From Polyangia bacterium (lineage in GTDB: Bacteria; Myxococcota_A; Polyangia; Nannocystales; Nannocystaceae): a stretch of DNA of 64,000 nt. Location of the stretch: contig JAUHWG010000012.1 of assembly GCA_030424595.1 (NCBI GenBank), forward strand, positions 62,001 through 126,000. The letters run 5' to 3'. Every line of letters starts with the position of its first letter. Positions within the stretch are counted from its first letter, which is position 1. This document shows, piece after piece, positions 40,340-49,062 of this stretch. Both the position numbers and the translations under genes were made by a program. Below the pieces are notes generated by a model. The model saw only the letters and a list, made by a program, of their open reading frames with translations, searched no databases and was not told the origin of the DNA.

Positions 40340-43300
40340 GCGACCGCGTCATCGTCGATGAGCTCGACCGCGTCATCGACGTCCAACGGACCCTCGATGC
40401 CCACCCGCCGAAGGACCCTGACGCTGGCACCCCGCCGAGCCTCGTCGACCTCGCCGACGATGAGCTGTGGCCGATCCAGATCGCGGCCCCGCCTCGCCTC
40501 TTTCACCCCGCCGGGGTGGCCGAGAGCCGACAGCGGCTCGCAGACTACCTCCACGCCGAGAGCGCCCACCGCGAAGGCCCCCTCGGCGCGCTCCTGGCCG
40601 GAGAGGCAGGTCGTCGTCTGATCCAGGACCTCGGCCAGAATTTTCAGGGCCAAGCCCTGATCCAAGACTGCGGCTCGGACGTCCCCGGACAGCTCATCGC
40701 GGCGACCGTCGACCCGCTCTTCGACCTCACAGCGGCGCTCGAGGACCTCACCGGCCAGGCCAGCGATCCGTTGCGCGCCCCCGCAGAGCGGGCCGCGGCC
40801 TGGATCGAGCACGGACTCCTCTGCGAAGAGCGGGCGGGCGAGCCCGACCGAGCGCTCGCCAGCTACCGAGCGGCCCTCGGCATCATCGCCGACCACCCGA
40901 TCGCGCTCAGCCTCGCGACCCAGGTCGCGGACAGCCTCGGCCGCGAAGACCTCGCAATCCCCCTCCTGACCGCCGCCGTCGACGCGAGCGCGGGCCCGAT
41001 CGCCGCCGCCTATCGCCTCGAGAAGGCGATGTTGACCAGCGACCCCGACGACCGTCGCTCCCTCCTCGAGGAGATCGTGGCCGGCGACACGCCGGACCCG
41101 ACCGCGATCCGTCGTCTCCTGCCGCTGGTCCGCGCCTGCGGTGATCGCCGGCACCTCTCCGCCCTCTACCGCCGCTACGCGAGCGTCGTCGACGAGCCTG
41201 TCGCCGCTGGCATCGCCCTCCACCAAGCCCTAACGGCGCTCGGCGAGACCCCGCTCGACGCCGAGGCGACGATCTCGGCGATCCATGCCTGGCTCGACGC
41301 CAACGTCGGCGACATCACCAGCTTCCCGGTCCTGACCGAGCTCATCCGCACCCTCGAGCAGCAGCGCCTCAACAGCCCCGAGGAGTTCGACGACGCTCGC
41401 TACGTAGCGCTCCTCGAGCGGCTCGCCCCCTTCGTCGATGACCTCCAAGAGCGCGCCGTGATCCGCGAGCAGCTCGCCCGCCTGCGCTGGGCGTCGCTGG
41501 CGGACAGGCGCCCCGATCCTCCGACCGCCGACGACATCCTCGCGGGGAAGCCTCACCTCCCCGCCGAGGTCGACGAGCTCTACACCGAGCTGCTCGCCGA
41601 TCTCCGCTTCTGCCTCGAGCACCAGCCAGAGCAGCGGTGGATCCGAGACACCCTCGCCGCGGTCCTCCGCGATCTTCACGAGACCGACCAGCTCATCGAT
41701 CACCTGGAGGGGTGGGCCCACATCCACTCCGCCGGCCCGGGTCGAGCCGCGATCCTGATGCGCCTCGGCTCGGTCCACGAGACCCTGCGCCGCGATCTAG
41801 CGAGCGCCGCCGAGACCTACGAGCTCGCCGTCGCCGAGGATCCGCGCAACCCCAACTGCCTCCGCGCCCTCGGCCGCGTCTACGAAGAGATGACGCGCTG
41901 GCCGCAGGCCGTCGAGACCCTGCAGCGCCAGGCCGACGCCTCTGACGATCCGCCGGAGCGCCTCGCCGCTCTCCGCCGCCTCGCCGCCCTCGCCGAGCAC
42001 GAGCTCGGCGACATCGACCTCGCGCTCGAGACCCTGGAGGAGGTCGCCCGCCTGGATCAGGAGGACATCCTCTCCCTCTACCAGCTCGCCGCGCTCTCGC
42101 GGGCCAACGACCGCCCCAAGCAGCTCCTCTCGGCGCTCGAGCTGCTCGTCGAGCGTCTCGACGACGACGACGCCATCGCCTCGACCCTCTTCGAGATCGG
42201 CGAGGCGCAAGAGGGCTCCCTCAGCGACGTCGACGCGGCCGCGCTCTCCTACGAGCGGGCCCTCCAGCACAGCCCCGGCTACACCCCAGCGCTTCGCGCC
42301 CTCGCTCGGATCTACCGCGGACGCGACGACTACGACGCGCTCCTGGGGCTCCACGATCCAGAGGTCGATCCGATCACCGATCCCGCAGTTCTCGCCCTCA
42401 AGGCCGCTCGGATCTGCCTCGACGAGCTCTCCGACACGGACCTCGCGATCGAACGCCTGATGGCGTCGTACAACCTGAACCCCGATCTTGCGCCGACGCG
42501 GGTTCTCCTCCTCCAGCTCCTGACCCTGAGCGGTCGCCAGCGGGAGGCCTACGACCTCCTCCGCGCTCAGGATCCGCCGCTCAGCGCAGCGCTCCTCGCC
42601 GACTTCCACGTTCGCCTCGGCCTCCTCGCCGAGGACCTCGCCGCGACCGACGACGCCGGCGATCCGACGCGGGACAACGACCGCGCCCTCCAGCACTATC
42701 GGGCCGCGCTCGCGACCCAGCCCGATCACGCGATCGCCCTCGGGCGGACCCGCAGCCTCCTGGTCGCCAACCACGACGTCGACAACCTGATCCGCTTCGT
42801 CGAAGAGCAGCTCCCTCACCTGCAAGGGGTCGCGAAGGCGGGTCATCAGACCCAGCTCGCCCGCCTCTACCTCTCCAAGGCCGACGGCCAAGCGACCGCA
42901 CGACGCTTCTACGAGGGCGCGATCGAGTCGGCGCCCGCCGACGCGATCCTCCGCCGCGAGTTCGAGAACCTGCTGCGACAGACCGACGACACCAAGGACC
43001 TGCCGACGATCCGCCTGGCGCTCGCGAGGATCAGCGAGGACACCCACTACAAGGCGACGCTCCTCGTCGAGTCGGCCGAGGCCCTCCTGATCTCCGGCGC
43101 CGATGAGGATCGCGAGTTCGCGGCCAACGCGATCCTGGGGGCGCTGCGCGAGGATCCGGGCAACCCCTACGCGGTCCGCCAGCTCGAGGGTCTGCTCTCC
43201 GACCCGAGCTCGCCGGTGGCGATGACCGACGCTGTCGGAGCCCGAGCCGTCCGCGCTCAGTCCGACTCCGAGCGGGCGATCTTCTACCTCGAGAGCGCTG

Positions 43301-45303
43301 AGCTGCTCGAACGGGCAGGTGCCCGCTCGGAGGCGCAGCGGGCCTACAGGGCCGCGTTGCGGGCGATGCCGAGCCTCGCCCCGGCCGAGATGGGGCTGAC
43401 CCGGATCGCCAGCGGCGCGGACCAGGTCTCCGAGAGCGCGCCGAAGACCAAGGCGGTGTCGATCCACACCCTCATGGCCGACGCCCGCGACGCTGCGGTC
43501 AGGGCCGGCACCAGCGGCGAACCTCGCGACGCCGAAGAGGCGCTCAACCTCCTCGGTCAGATCCTCGGCCGCGATCCCCACTACCGCGACGCGATCGGCC
43601 TCACCCGCGCGCTCGCAGCCCAGCTCCCGGATCCTGCCGCCGCGGTGAACCTCCTCAGCACCGTCTACGGCCGGATCACCGACGCCGCGCTGCGCTACGA
43701 GATCGGCGTCTTCCTCGGCGAACAGTCGACGAGCGACGAGAACGCCCTGGCCTACTTCCAGGTCGCGGCCGACGCTCGCCCCGACGGCAAGCAGGCGCTC
43801 CGCGGCCTCCTCCGCAGGCACCAGCGGGTCGGCAACGAGGAGGCCTCAGCAGAGGTGATGGAGCGGCTCCTGGCGCTCTACGATCCCGGTGAGCCCTCCG
43901 CGATCGACCTCCGCCTGACCCTCGCGAACTACCTCGCGCGCTCCGCCCAGACCCTCGACCGCGCCCTCGAGCACGCGCGCATCGTCCTCCAAGCGCGGAG
44001 CGACGATCCCCGCGCTCTCCTCCTGATGGCCGAGCTCCTCGAGCGCTCGCAGATGCCGTCGGAGGCGGTCGAGATGCTCGACCGCCTGGTCAGCCGTGAG
44101 CGCGCCCCCGACAAGCTCCACGAGCTCCACACCCGCCGCGCCCGCCTCCTGGCGGATCTCCCGGGGCGTGACAATGACGCCCTGACAGCCGCGGAGCGAG
44201 CCGCAGAGCTTAACCCCGGCGACCGGGCGACGATCCTCCTGCTCATCCGCCTCCTCGATCGCACCGGCCAGACCGATCGGGTCTCCGCCTTCCTCGGGCC
44301 TATCCGCAACGCGATGCTGAGCAACATCGGTCGCGGCCAGATCAACCCCGGCGACCTCAAGCTCCTCTCCGAGGTCGCACACGGGACCAAGCCCGCCCTC
44401 GCGCGGATGGCCCGCCTCCTCGGCCACGCCCTCGAGATGAGCTCCGGCATGCCCCCCGAGGGACACATGCAGCCGGCGACCGTGGAGGGCCTAGAGCGCA
44501 TCCTCGCGACCCCAACGCTCCGCACAGGCATCCTCTCGCCGCTCGAGTCACCGGACCTCAACGACCTCCTCACCTGCATCGAGACCGCGGTCGAGCGCGC
44601 CTACCACGAGTTTGGCGGCCTCCGCCCCGAGGACCTCGTCCCGATCCCGCCGAACGTCAACCACGCGACCCTCGCGCCCGTGATCAACCGCTGGGGCGCC
44701 CTCCTCGGCTGCAATCCCTTCCTGCTCAACGCCTGCACCTCGAACAACCTCGCGGTTCTCTTTGAGGAGGGCGAGGACTCGTCGCTGCGCTTCGGCATCA
44801 ACCTCTGGCTTCGCGGCGATGAGGTCGCCTGGCGCGGCCTCTCGGCGATCGCCCTCGCCCGCAAGGCCCTCGGCGGGGTGATGGTCCGGGCCCTCAGCGG
44901 CGAGGAGCTCGACCTCGTCCTCGCAGCCTCGTTCGAGACCGCAAAGGTCTTCAACGCGATCACGGCAGACCCCGACTCGCATCGCCTGCGTGAGCTCAGC
45001 GGCCTCTTCGCCAAGCTCCTCGGACGGCGTCAACGCAAGACCCTCCTCCGGGTGTGTCATAGCCTCGCGAGCATCAACTTTGAGCCGACGAGCACCGCCC
45101 GCGGCACCCTCGCCAGCGACCTGCGGATGGCCGCGATCATCTCCGGCGATGTCAGCGGCTGCTTGAGCGCGGCATGCCTCCTCGACGGCTTCGCCAACGG
45201 CTCCCTCAAGCAGCGGATCTCCTTCAGCCGCAACGCTCAGGAGCTGATCGTCTTCCTCCTCAGCGACGTGTTCCTGAACCTCCGCGAGATCGCGATCGCG
45301 TAG
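40336..45303 (+). CDS. Giant TPR protein, copy 2
   Basis: 1655 aa, beginning in the stop codon of copy 1 (ATGA). It has an acidic N-terminus, then a TPR array (about 140-1320; e.g. AAETYELAVAEDPRNPNCLRALGRVYEE and AALSYERALQHSPGYTPALRALARIYRG), then a C-terminal globular domain that parallels that of copy 1: ATLAPVINRWGALLGCNPFLLN, FGINLWLRGDEVAWRGLSAIALARKALGGVMVRALSGEELDLVLAASF, LASDLRMAAIISGDVSGC. The order and spacing suggest an ancient duplication. Coupled translation suggests equimolar production and a hetero-complex (inference). Confidence 0.85.
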   Translation: MSDRVIVDELDRVIDVQRTLDAHPPKDPDAGTPPSLVDLADDELWPIQIAAPPRLFHPAGVAESRQRLADYLHAESAHREGPLGALLAGEAGRRLIQDLGQNFQGQALIQDCGSDVPGQLIAATVDPLFDLTAALEDLTGQASDPLRAPAERAAAWIEHGLLCEERAGEPDRALASYRAALGIIADHPIALSLATQVADSLGREDLAIPLLTAAVDASAGPIAAAYRLEKAMLTSDPDDRRSLLEEIVAGDTPDPTAIRRLLPLVRACGDRRHLSALYRRYASVVDEPVAAGIALHQALTALGETPLDAEATISAIHAWLDANVGDITSFPVLTELIRTLEQQRLNSPEEFDDARYVALLERLAPFVDDLQERAVIREQLARLRWASLADRRPDPPTADDILAGKPHLPAEVDELYTELLADLRFCLEHQPEQRWIRDTLAAVLRDLHETDQLIDHLEGWAHIHSAGPGRAAILMRLGSVHETLRRDLASAAETYELAVAEDPRNPNCLRALGRVYEEMTRWPQAVETLQRQADASDDPPERLAALRRLAALAEHELGDIDLALETLEEVARLDQEDILSLYQLAALSRANDRPKQLLSALELLVERLDDDDAIASTLFEIGEAQEGSLSDVDAAALSYERALQHSPGYTPALRALARIYRGRDDYDALLGLHDPEVDPITDPAVLALKAARICLDELSDTDLAIERLMASYNLNPDLAPTRVLLLQLLTLSGRQREAYDLLRAQDPPLSAALLADFHVRLGLLAEDLAATDDAGDPTRDNDRALQHYRAALATQPDHAIALGRTRSLLVANHDVDNLIRFVEEQLPHLQGVAKAGHQTQLARLYLSKADGQATARRFYEGAIESAPADAILRREFENLLRQTDDTKDLPTIRLALARISEDTHYKATLLVESAEALLISGADEDREFAANAILGALREDPGNPYAVRQLEGLLSDPSSPVAMTDAVGARAVRAQSDSERAIFYLESAELLERAGARSEAQRAYRAALRAMPSLAPAEMGLTRIASGADQVSESAPKTKAVSIHTLMADARDAAVRAGTSGEPRDAEEALNLLGQILGRDPHYRDAIGLTRALAAQLPDPAAAVNLLSTVYGRITDAALRYEIGVFLGEQSTSDENALAYFQVAADARPDGKQALRGLLRRHQRVGNEEASAEVMERLLALYDPGEPSAIDLRLTLANYLARSAQTLDRALEHARIVLQARSDDPRALLLMAELLERSQMPSEAVEMLDRLVSRERAPDKLHELHTRRARLLADLPGRDNDALTAAERAAELNPGDRATILLLIRLLDRTGQTDRVSAFLGPIRNAMLSNIGRGQINPGDLKLLSEVAHGTKPALARMARLLGHALEMSSGMPPEGHMQPATVEGLERILATPTLRTGILSPLESPDLNDLLTCIETAVERAYHEFGGLRPEDLVPIPPNVNHATLAPVINRWGALLGCNPFLLNACTSNNLAVLFEEGEDSSLRFGINLWLRGDEVAWRGLSAIALARKALGGVMVRALSGEELDLVLAASFETAKVFNAITADPDSHRLRELSGLFAKLLGRRQRKTLLRVCHSLASINFEPTSTARGTLASDLRMAAIISGDVSGCLSAACLLDGFANGSLKQRISFSRNAQELIVFLLSDVFLNLREIAIA

Positions 45304-45508
45304 CCTCCTCCGCTGTATCGAGGTCGTCCTTCGCGGCTCGCGTCGACTCGCGTGGACGCGAGCAGACGTTGGGATCGGAGCGCCCCCCAGCGACTGTCAG
45401 GGCCCGCGGTCGTGACCAGTGTGGTTCGCCTCGCCACCTCCGGCCGACCACGGGAGGCCGCTCGACGGTCTCTCCGTCGGCGAGCGGACTGACGCCGACG
45501 ACGACAAA

Positions 45509-45533
45509 CGCCCGCCACATGATGTGACGGGCG
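45509..45533. terminator. Hairpin between convergent genes
   Basis: CGCCCG-C-CACA pairs with TGTG-A-CGGGCG around TGA. Positioned between the end of the giant TPR operon and the end of the minus-strand lipoprotein operon; may serve both. No T-tract. Confidence 0.45.
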
Positions 45534-45561
45534 CCCTGCGCCTGAGCCTGCGCGCTCGCGT

Positions 45562-46563
45562 CTAGGTGCGCATCTGCTGCTGCTGACGCTGCTGCTGGTA
45601 GGCCAACGTGCTGGCGATCTGGAGGCCGATGAGGCGGCTCACCCAGGGGAGCGTCTCCGGCTCGTCGGTCCCGCGCAGCGCCTTCGCCAGGGCGATCGCG
45701 TGCGCCGCGGTCTCGTCGTTGCCGGCGAGCCACAGGCCGATGCTCGAGTCCTCGAGGAGGTTGGCGAGCGGACCTTGGAGCGCCTTCCGCACCGACTCAT
45801 CACCGGCGATCCCGGAGAGCAACGCCGCTTGGCGCTCATCCTCGGGCGTCTCCTGGGTGATGTTGGGGTGCGACTCGGTGACCCGCTTGAGGAAGGGCTC
45901 GACGTCGAGCACGGGCGGCCAGATGTTGGCGGCGACCGAGCGGAGCACACCGTCGATGACCTCGGTCAGGTCGCCCTCGTAGGGCGTCAGCGCGTCGAGG
46001 AAGGAGGGCTCGGGCCGCTCGCTCGGCGCATCGCCGAGGTGGATGAGCGCCCGGTTGATCTCCTCGGGGACCGCGACTCCACGGCCGAGGGTCTGCTCGC
46101 GCGACCAACGGATCCGAGCCTTGGCCCACGACGCTGGCACCGTCCGACCGCCGCCTTGGCGGTCCCAGTCGCGGAGCAGGCGGGTGCGCTGACCGTCGGT
46201 CTGGACGTACGCCTTGAAGTCCGCGACCTGCTCAAACGCCGTCAGCGTCGCGACGAAGAGGAAGCCGTTGCTCTCGTCCCCGGGCTTGGCGACGAAGAGG
46301 CGGAGGAGCCCCGGGTTCGAGCCGACGTCGGCCATCGCCGCCTCGACGAGCTCGCCCCGCAGCCCGGCGACCGAGCCCGGGGTCCACGACGAGCCCTTCT
46401 CCGGGATCTCGACGCCTTTGGTCTTGAGAACGTGGATCGCCTTGCGCACAGCCTTGCGTACAGCCTTGTCGCCGGAGTCGGCGAGGCCGACGAGGGCTGC
46501 GGCGTCGCGCTGGCGGACGAGGTCAGGGATCTGTGCGAGGACTTCTTGGGCGCTGGCAGCCAT
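45562..46563 (-). CDS. Unknown protein, last gene of the lipoprotein operon
   Basis: 333 aa, not recognised. No signal peptide. The N-terminus is HEAT-like (LVRQRDAAALVGLADSGDKAVRKAVRKAIHVLKTKG), the middle part is alpha/beta (GLLRLFVAKPGDESNGFLFVATLTAFEQVADFKAY), and the protein ends in a Gln-rich tail (AYQQQRQQQQMRT). It lies 21 nt after the sulfatase-like gene on the same strand, so it is probably co-transcribed with a group of envelope proteins although it looks cytoplasmic. Confidence 0.72.
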   Translation of the reverse strand: MAASAQEVLAQIPDLVRQRDAAALVGLADSGDKAVRKAVRKAIHVLKTKGVEIPEKGSSWTPGSVAGLRGELVEAAMADVGSNPGLLRLFVAKPGDESNGFLFVATLTAFEQVADFKAYVQTDGQRTRLLRDWDRQGGGRTVPASWAKARIRWSREQTLGRGVAVPEEINRALIHLGDAPSERPEPSFLDALTPYEGDLTEVIDGVLRSVAANIWPPVLDVEPFLKRVTESHPNITQETPEDERQAALLSGIAGDESVRKALQGPLANLLEDSSIGLWLAGNDETAAHAIALAKALRGTDEPETLPWVSRLIGLQIASTLAYQQQRQQQQMRT

Positions 46564-46584
46564 GGGGGCGCGTTTTACTACACT

Positions 46585-49062
46585 CTACATTCCGTGGTCG
46601 AGGGCGAAGGCGGGGCGGAGGTCAGCCCCCGTCCCCCAGCGCGCCCGCTTCCACTTCCCCTCCTCGGCCAAGTGCCAAGCGAGCGCCGTACGGACCATCC
46701 TAAGGGCGATTCCGCCGTCTCTGAGCCGATCGACGAGCTCCCCCGGGTCGCGCTCCAGGTCGTAGAAGCGCTGCGAGTCGAGGCCTCGACCGCTGCCGAG
46801 GATGAGCTTGCTGTCGCCGATGATGGCGGCCCTGGAGCCGTCGCCCATGTAGGCGACCACGAGGCGGGGGGGCGGCTGAGGATCGTCGATCACGGGGACG
46901 AGGCTCTCGCCCTGCCACTCCGCCGGGAAGGGGAGGCCGAGCAGATCGACCAGGGTCGGCGCGAGATCGAGGAGGTCGACCGGCGCGGTCACACGCCCGG
47001 GGGCGAGCAGCGCAGGCGCGCGGATCAGCAGCGGAACCCGTAAGACCTCGTCGTAGAGGCTAAAGCCGTGCCCCGCCCCTCCGTGCTCGAGGAACTCTTC
47101 GCCGTGGAGACCGACGACGACGATGATCGCCTCCTCCAAACGTCCCTCGCGATCGAGCTCGCCGACGATCTGGCCGAGCGCCTGATCGACCACCTGGAGC
47201 TCGCCGCGGTAGAGCCGACGAACATAGGCGAGCTGCTTGGCGGTCGGCTCGATCTTTCCGGTCCGCACCCGCCCGAGCCAGAGCAGCGTCAAGTGGGGCA
47301 ACGGCGCGTCTGTCGGCCTCGTGATGTCCCCTTGGAGCTCGCGCGGCGGCTCATAGGGCGCCTGCGGGTCGGAGACGATGGCATAGGTCATCTGCGGCCT
47401 TCCGCGGCCGGCCGACGCTTCGATCGCGGCCGCGACGACGGCGTTGGCGTCGTTTCGTTGGCTCGATCCGCGGGCCAGCGGGATCACCTCATCAAAGCCC
47501 TGCGAGAGCCCTCGATCCGACGAGAAGTCGAGATCCGCCGTCACCCCGAGGGTCGAATAGCCGGCCCGATCGAGCACCTCCGAGAGCAGCGTCTGAGTGT
47601 CGGCGACGTAGGTCCCCTTCACCGTCTTGTGCACCGGAGGGATCACTGAGGAGAGCCACCCCGCGTGACCCGAGATCGCCCAGGGGGCGATCGAGTAGGC
47701 GCGCTCAAAGACCAGCGATTCGCTGAGGAGCCGCTCCACCGACGGGTAGCGCGGAGAACCCGAGCCCGCGGCGAAGAGGTCATCGGTGCGCGCCCCCTCG
47801 ACCCCGAGGATGATGAGCTCGCGCAGGGCGCGGCGCCGCCGATCGACAGGTATCGCCCGCTGGCTGATGATCTCCAGCGCCTTGAAGGTGGCCTGCGCAT
47901 CTTCCCCCCGAGATCGGACGCGGACCTCGAGACGCAGCGGCATCCCTCCGTAGCCCGAAAGATCGACCTCGTGTCGATCCCCCGCCGCCTTCAGCGGCTC
48001 CTGCAACAACGACGTCGGCGCGCGACCGCGACGATGATCCTCGTCCGTGCTCGCGAGCACCTCGATCGATCCTCGACCGCGGACATCGAGCCTCATCCTC
48101 GACCGACGCGGTGGTTGGACGTAGTAGACCAGCCCCGCACCGCTGCTCAGGCCCAGCACAGGAGCGCCGAGCTCGCTGCTGTCGACCTGATACGGCGGGG
48201 CTCCGCTGAGCGGCGGGCCGGAGACGATCGACGCATGGGCGCCGACCTCGATCGTCCGCACCGCGGCAGACACGGAGCGACCGTCTCGCTCCCCGACCCG
48301 GCGGAAGTGGAGCCGGAGTCGATTGTCACCGACCTTCGCCAGGCGCTCCGGCAGCGAAAAGGTCCGCCTCTGCCAGCCTGGCACGAGCGTCAGGTTCGCG
48401 AGCACCTGCTCCTGCCAGAAGACAGTGACGACCTGATCCGGCGCCAACGGCTTCAGGGTGATCGCCATCGCTAGCGGCGGCGGTTCATCGGCTTCGGGCT
48501 TGCCGCGGTCCGGCGTGTCCTCGACGACATCCGCCTCGAGCGTGTCGGTCGCCCCGCTCGGGTCATCGCGCCCCGCGTGCATGACGGTGGCGAGCGCCCC
48601 GTCGATCGGCAGCTCGAGGCTCCCCCCCTGCCCGGCCAAGACGCCCGCTCGGTATCCGTCGATCTCCTCCGCGAGCTGCCAGGGGGAGCGAGCGTCGAGC
48701 TCGATGTACTTGCGCGCCTGAGGGAGGCCGAGGTCGACGACGAGGCGCTCACCCTCCGTCATCCCGGCGCTCGGTCGCTGGGCGATCAGGTCGAGCCAGA
48801 CATCCGCCGAGTCGATCCGTGAGACCGGCGCGAGCGGAGCCACCCCGGCCGGCGAGCCAGGTCGCGAGGGCGCCTCGGGGGCCTCGAGGTGCTCGACCTC
48901 CGCCCCCTTGTCATCCCCGCAGCTGACGGCGAGGCAGAGCGCACCAAGCCAGGCCAGCGCCGTCGTTGACGAGCGCCGCGGCGCCGAGACGGGGACAGCT
49001 CTGCTAGCCGGCGGTCGCCTGCTCAAGGGATCCCCGCTGACCGATGTCGAAGAGGAGCTCAA
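46585..49062 (-). CDS. Sulfatase-fold lipoprotein with degenerate active site
   Basis: 825 aa. Lipobox LCLAVSC (Cys48) after a basic leader; residues 80-400 are beta-rich and unassigned; 410-800 is a sulfatase/alkaline-phosphatase-superfamily domain. Its frame is recognisable (ELIILGVEGARTDDL, RAYSIAPWAISGHAGWL, IIVVVGLHGEEFLEHGGAGHGFSLYDEVLRVPLLIRAP, LLDLAPTLVDLLGLP). Key positions are changed: the nucleophile motif (C/S-x-P-S-R, or PWTxPSH in relatives) reads PWAISGH with A462; the metal DHG reads LHG (652-654); the first metal Asp region reads GVEG; and the HxPY His is Gln568. It is probably a non-catalytic binding or structural protein. The start is TTG with AGAGGTG 4 nt upstream, 59 nt inside the preceding gene. 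Confidence 0.85.
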   Translation of the reverse strand: MSSSSTSVSGDPLSRRPPASRAVPVSAPRRSSTTALAWLGALCLAVSCGDDKGAEVEHLEAPEAPSRPGSPAGVAPLAPVSRIDSADVWLDLIAQRPSAGMTEGERLVVDLGLPQARKYIELDARSPWQLAEEIDGYRAGVLAGQGGSLELPIDGALATVMHAGRDDPSGATDTLEADVVEDTPDRGKPEADEPPPLAMAITLKPLAPDQVVTVFWQEQVLANLTLVPGWQRRTFSLPERLAKVGDNRLRLHFRRVGERDGRSVSAAVRTIEVGAHASIVSGPPLSGAPPYQVDSSELGAPVLGLSSGAGLVYYVQPPRRSRMRLDVRGRGSIEVLASTDEDHRRGRAPTSLLQEPLKAAGDRHEVDLSGYGGMPLRLEVRVRSRGEDAQATFKALEIISQRAIPVDRRRRALRELIILGVEGARTDDLFAAGSGSPRYPSVERLLSESLVFERAYSIAPWAISGHAGWLSSVIPPVHKTVKGTYVADTQTLLSEVLDRAGYSTLGVTADLDFSSDRGLSQGFDEVIPLARGSSQRNDANAVVAAAIEASAGRGRPQMTYAIVSDPQAPYEPPRELQGDITRPTDAPLPHLTLLWLGRVRTGKIEPTAKQLAYVRRLYRGELQVVDQALGQIVGELDREGRLEEAIIVVVGLHGEEFLEHGGAGHGFSLYDEVLRVPLLIRAPALLAPGRVTAPVDLLDLAPTLVDLLGLPFPAEWQGESLVPVIDDPQPPPRLVVAYMGDGSRAAIIGDSKLILGSGRGLDSQRFYDLERDPGELVDRLRDGGIALRMVRTALAWHLAEEGKWKRARWGTGADLRPAFALDHGM

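Noticed and set aside
41797..43821. 674-codon antisense frame inside the second giant TPR gene
   Set aside because: Same cause; composition is low-complexity and the sense strand is a convincing TPR array.
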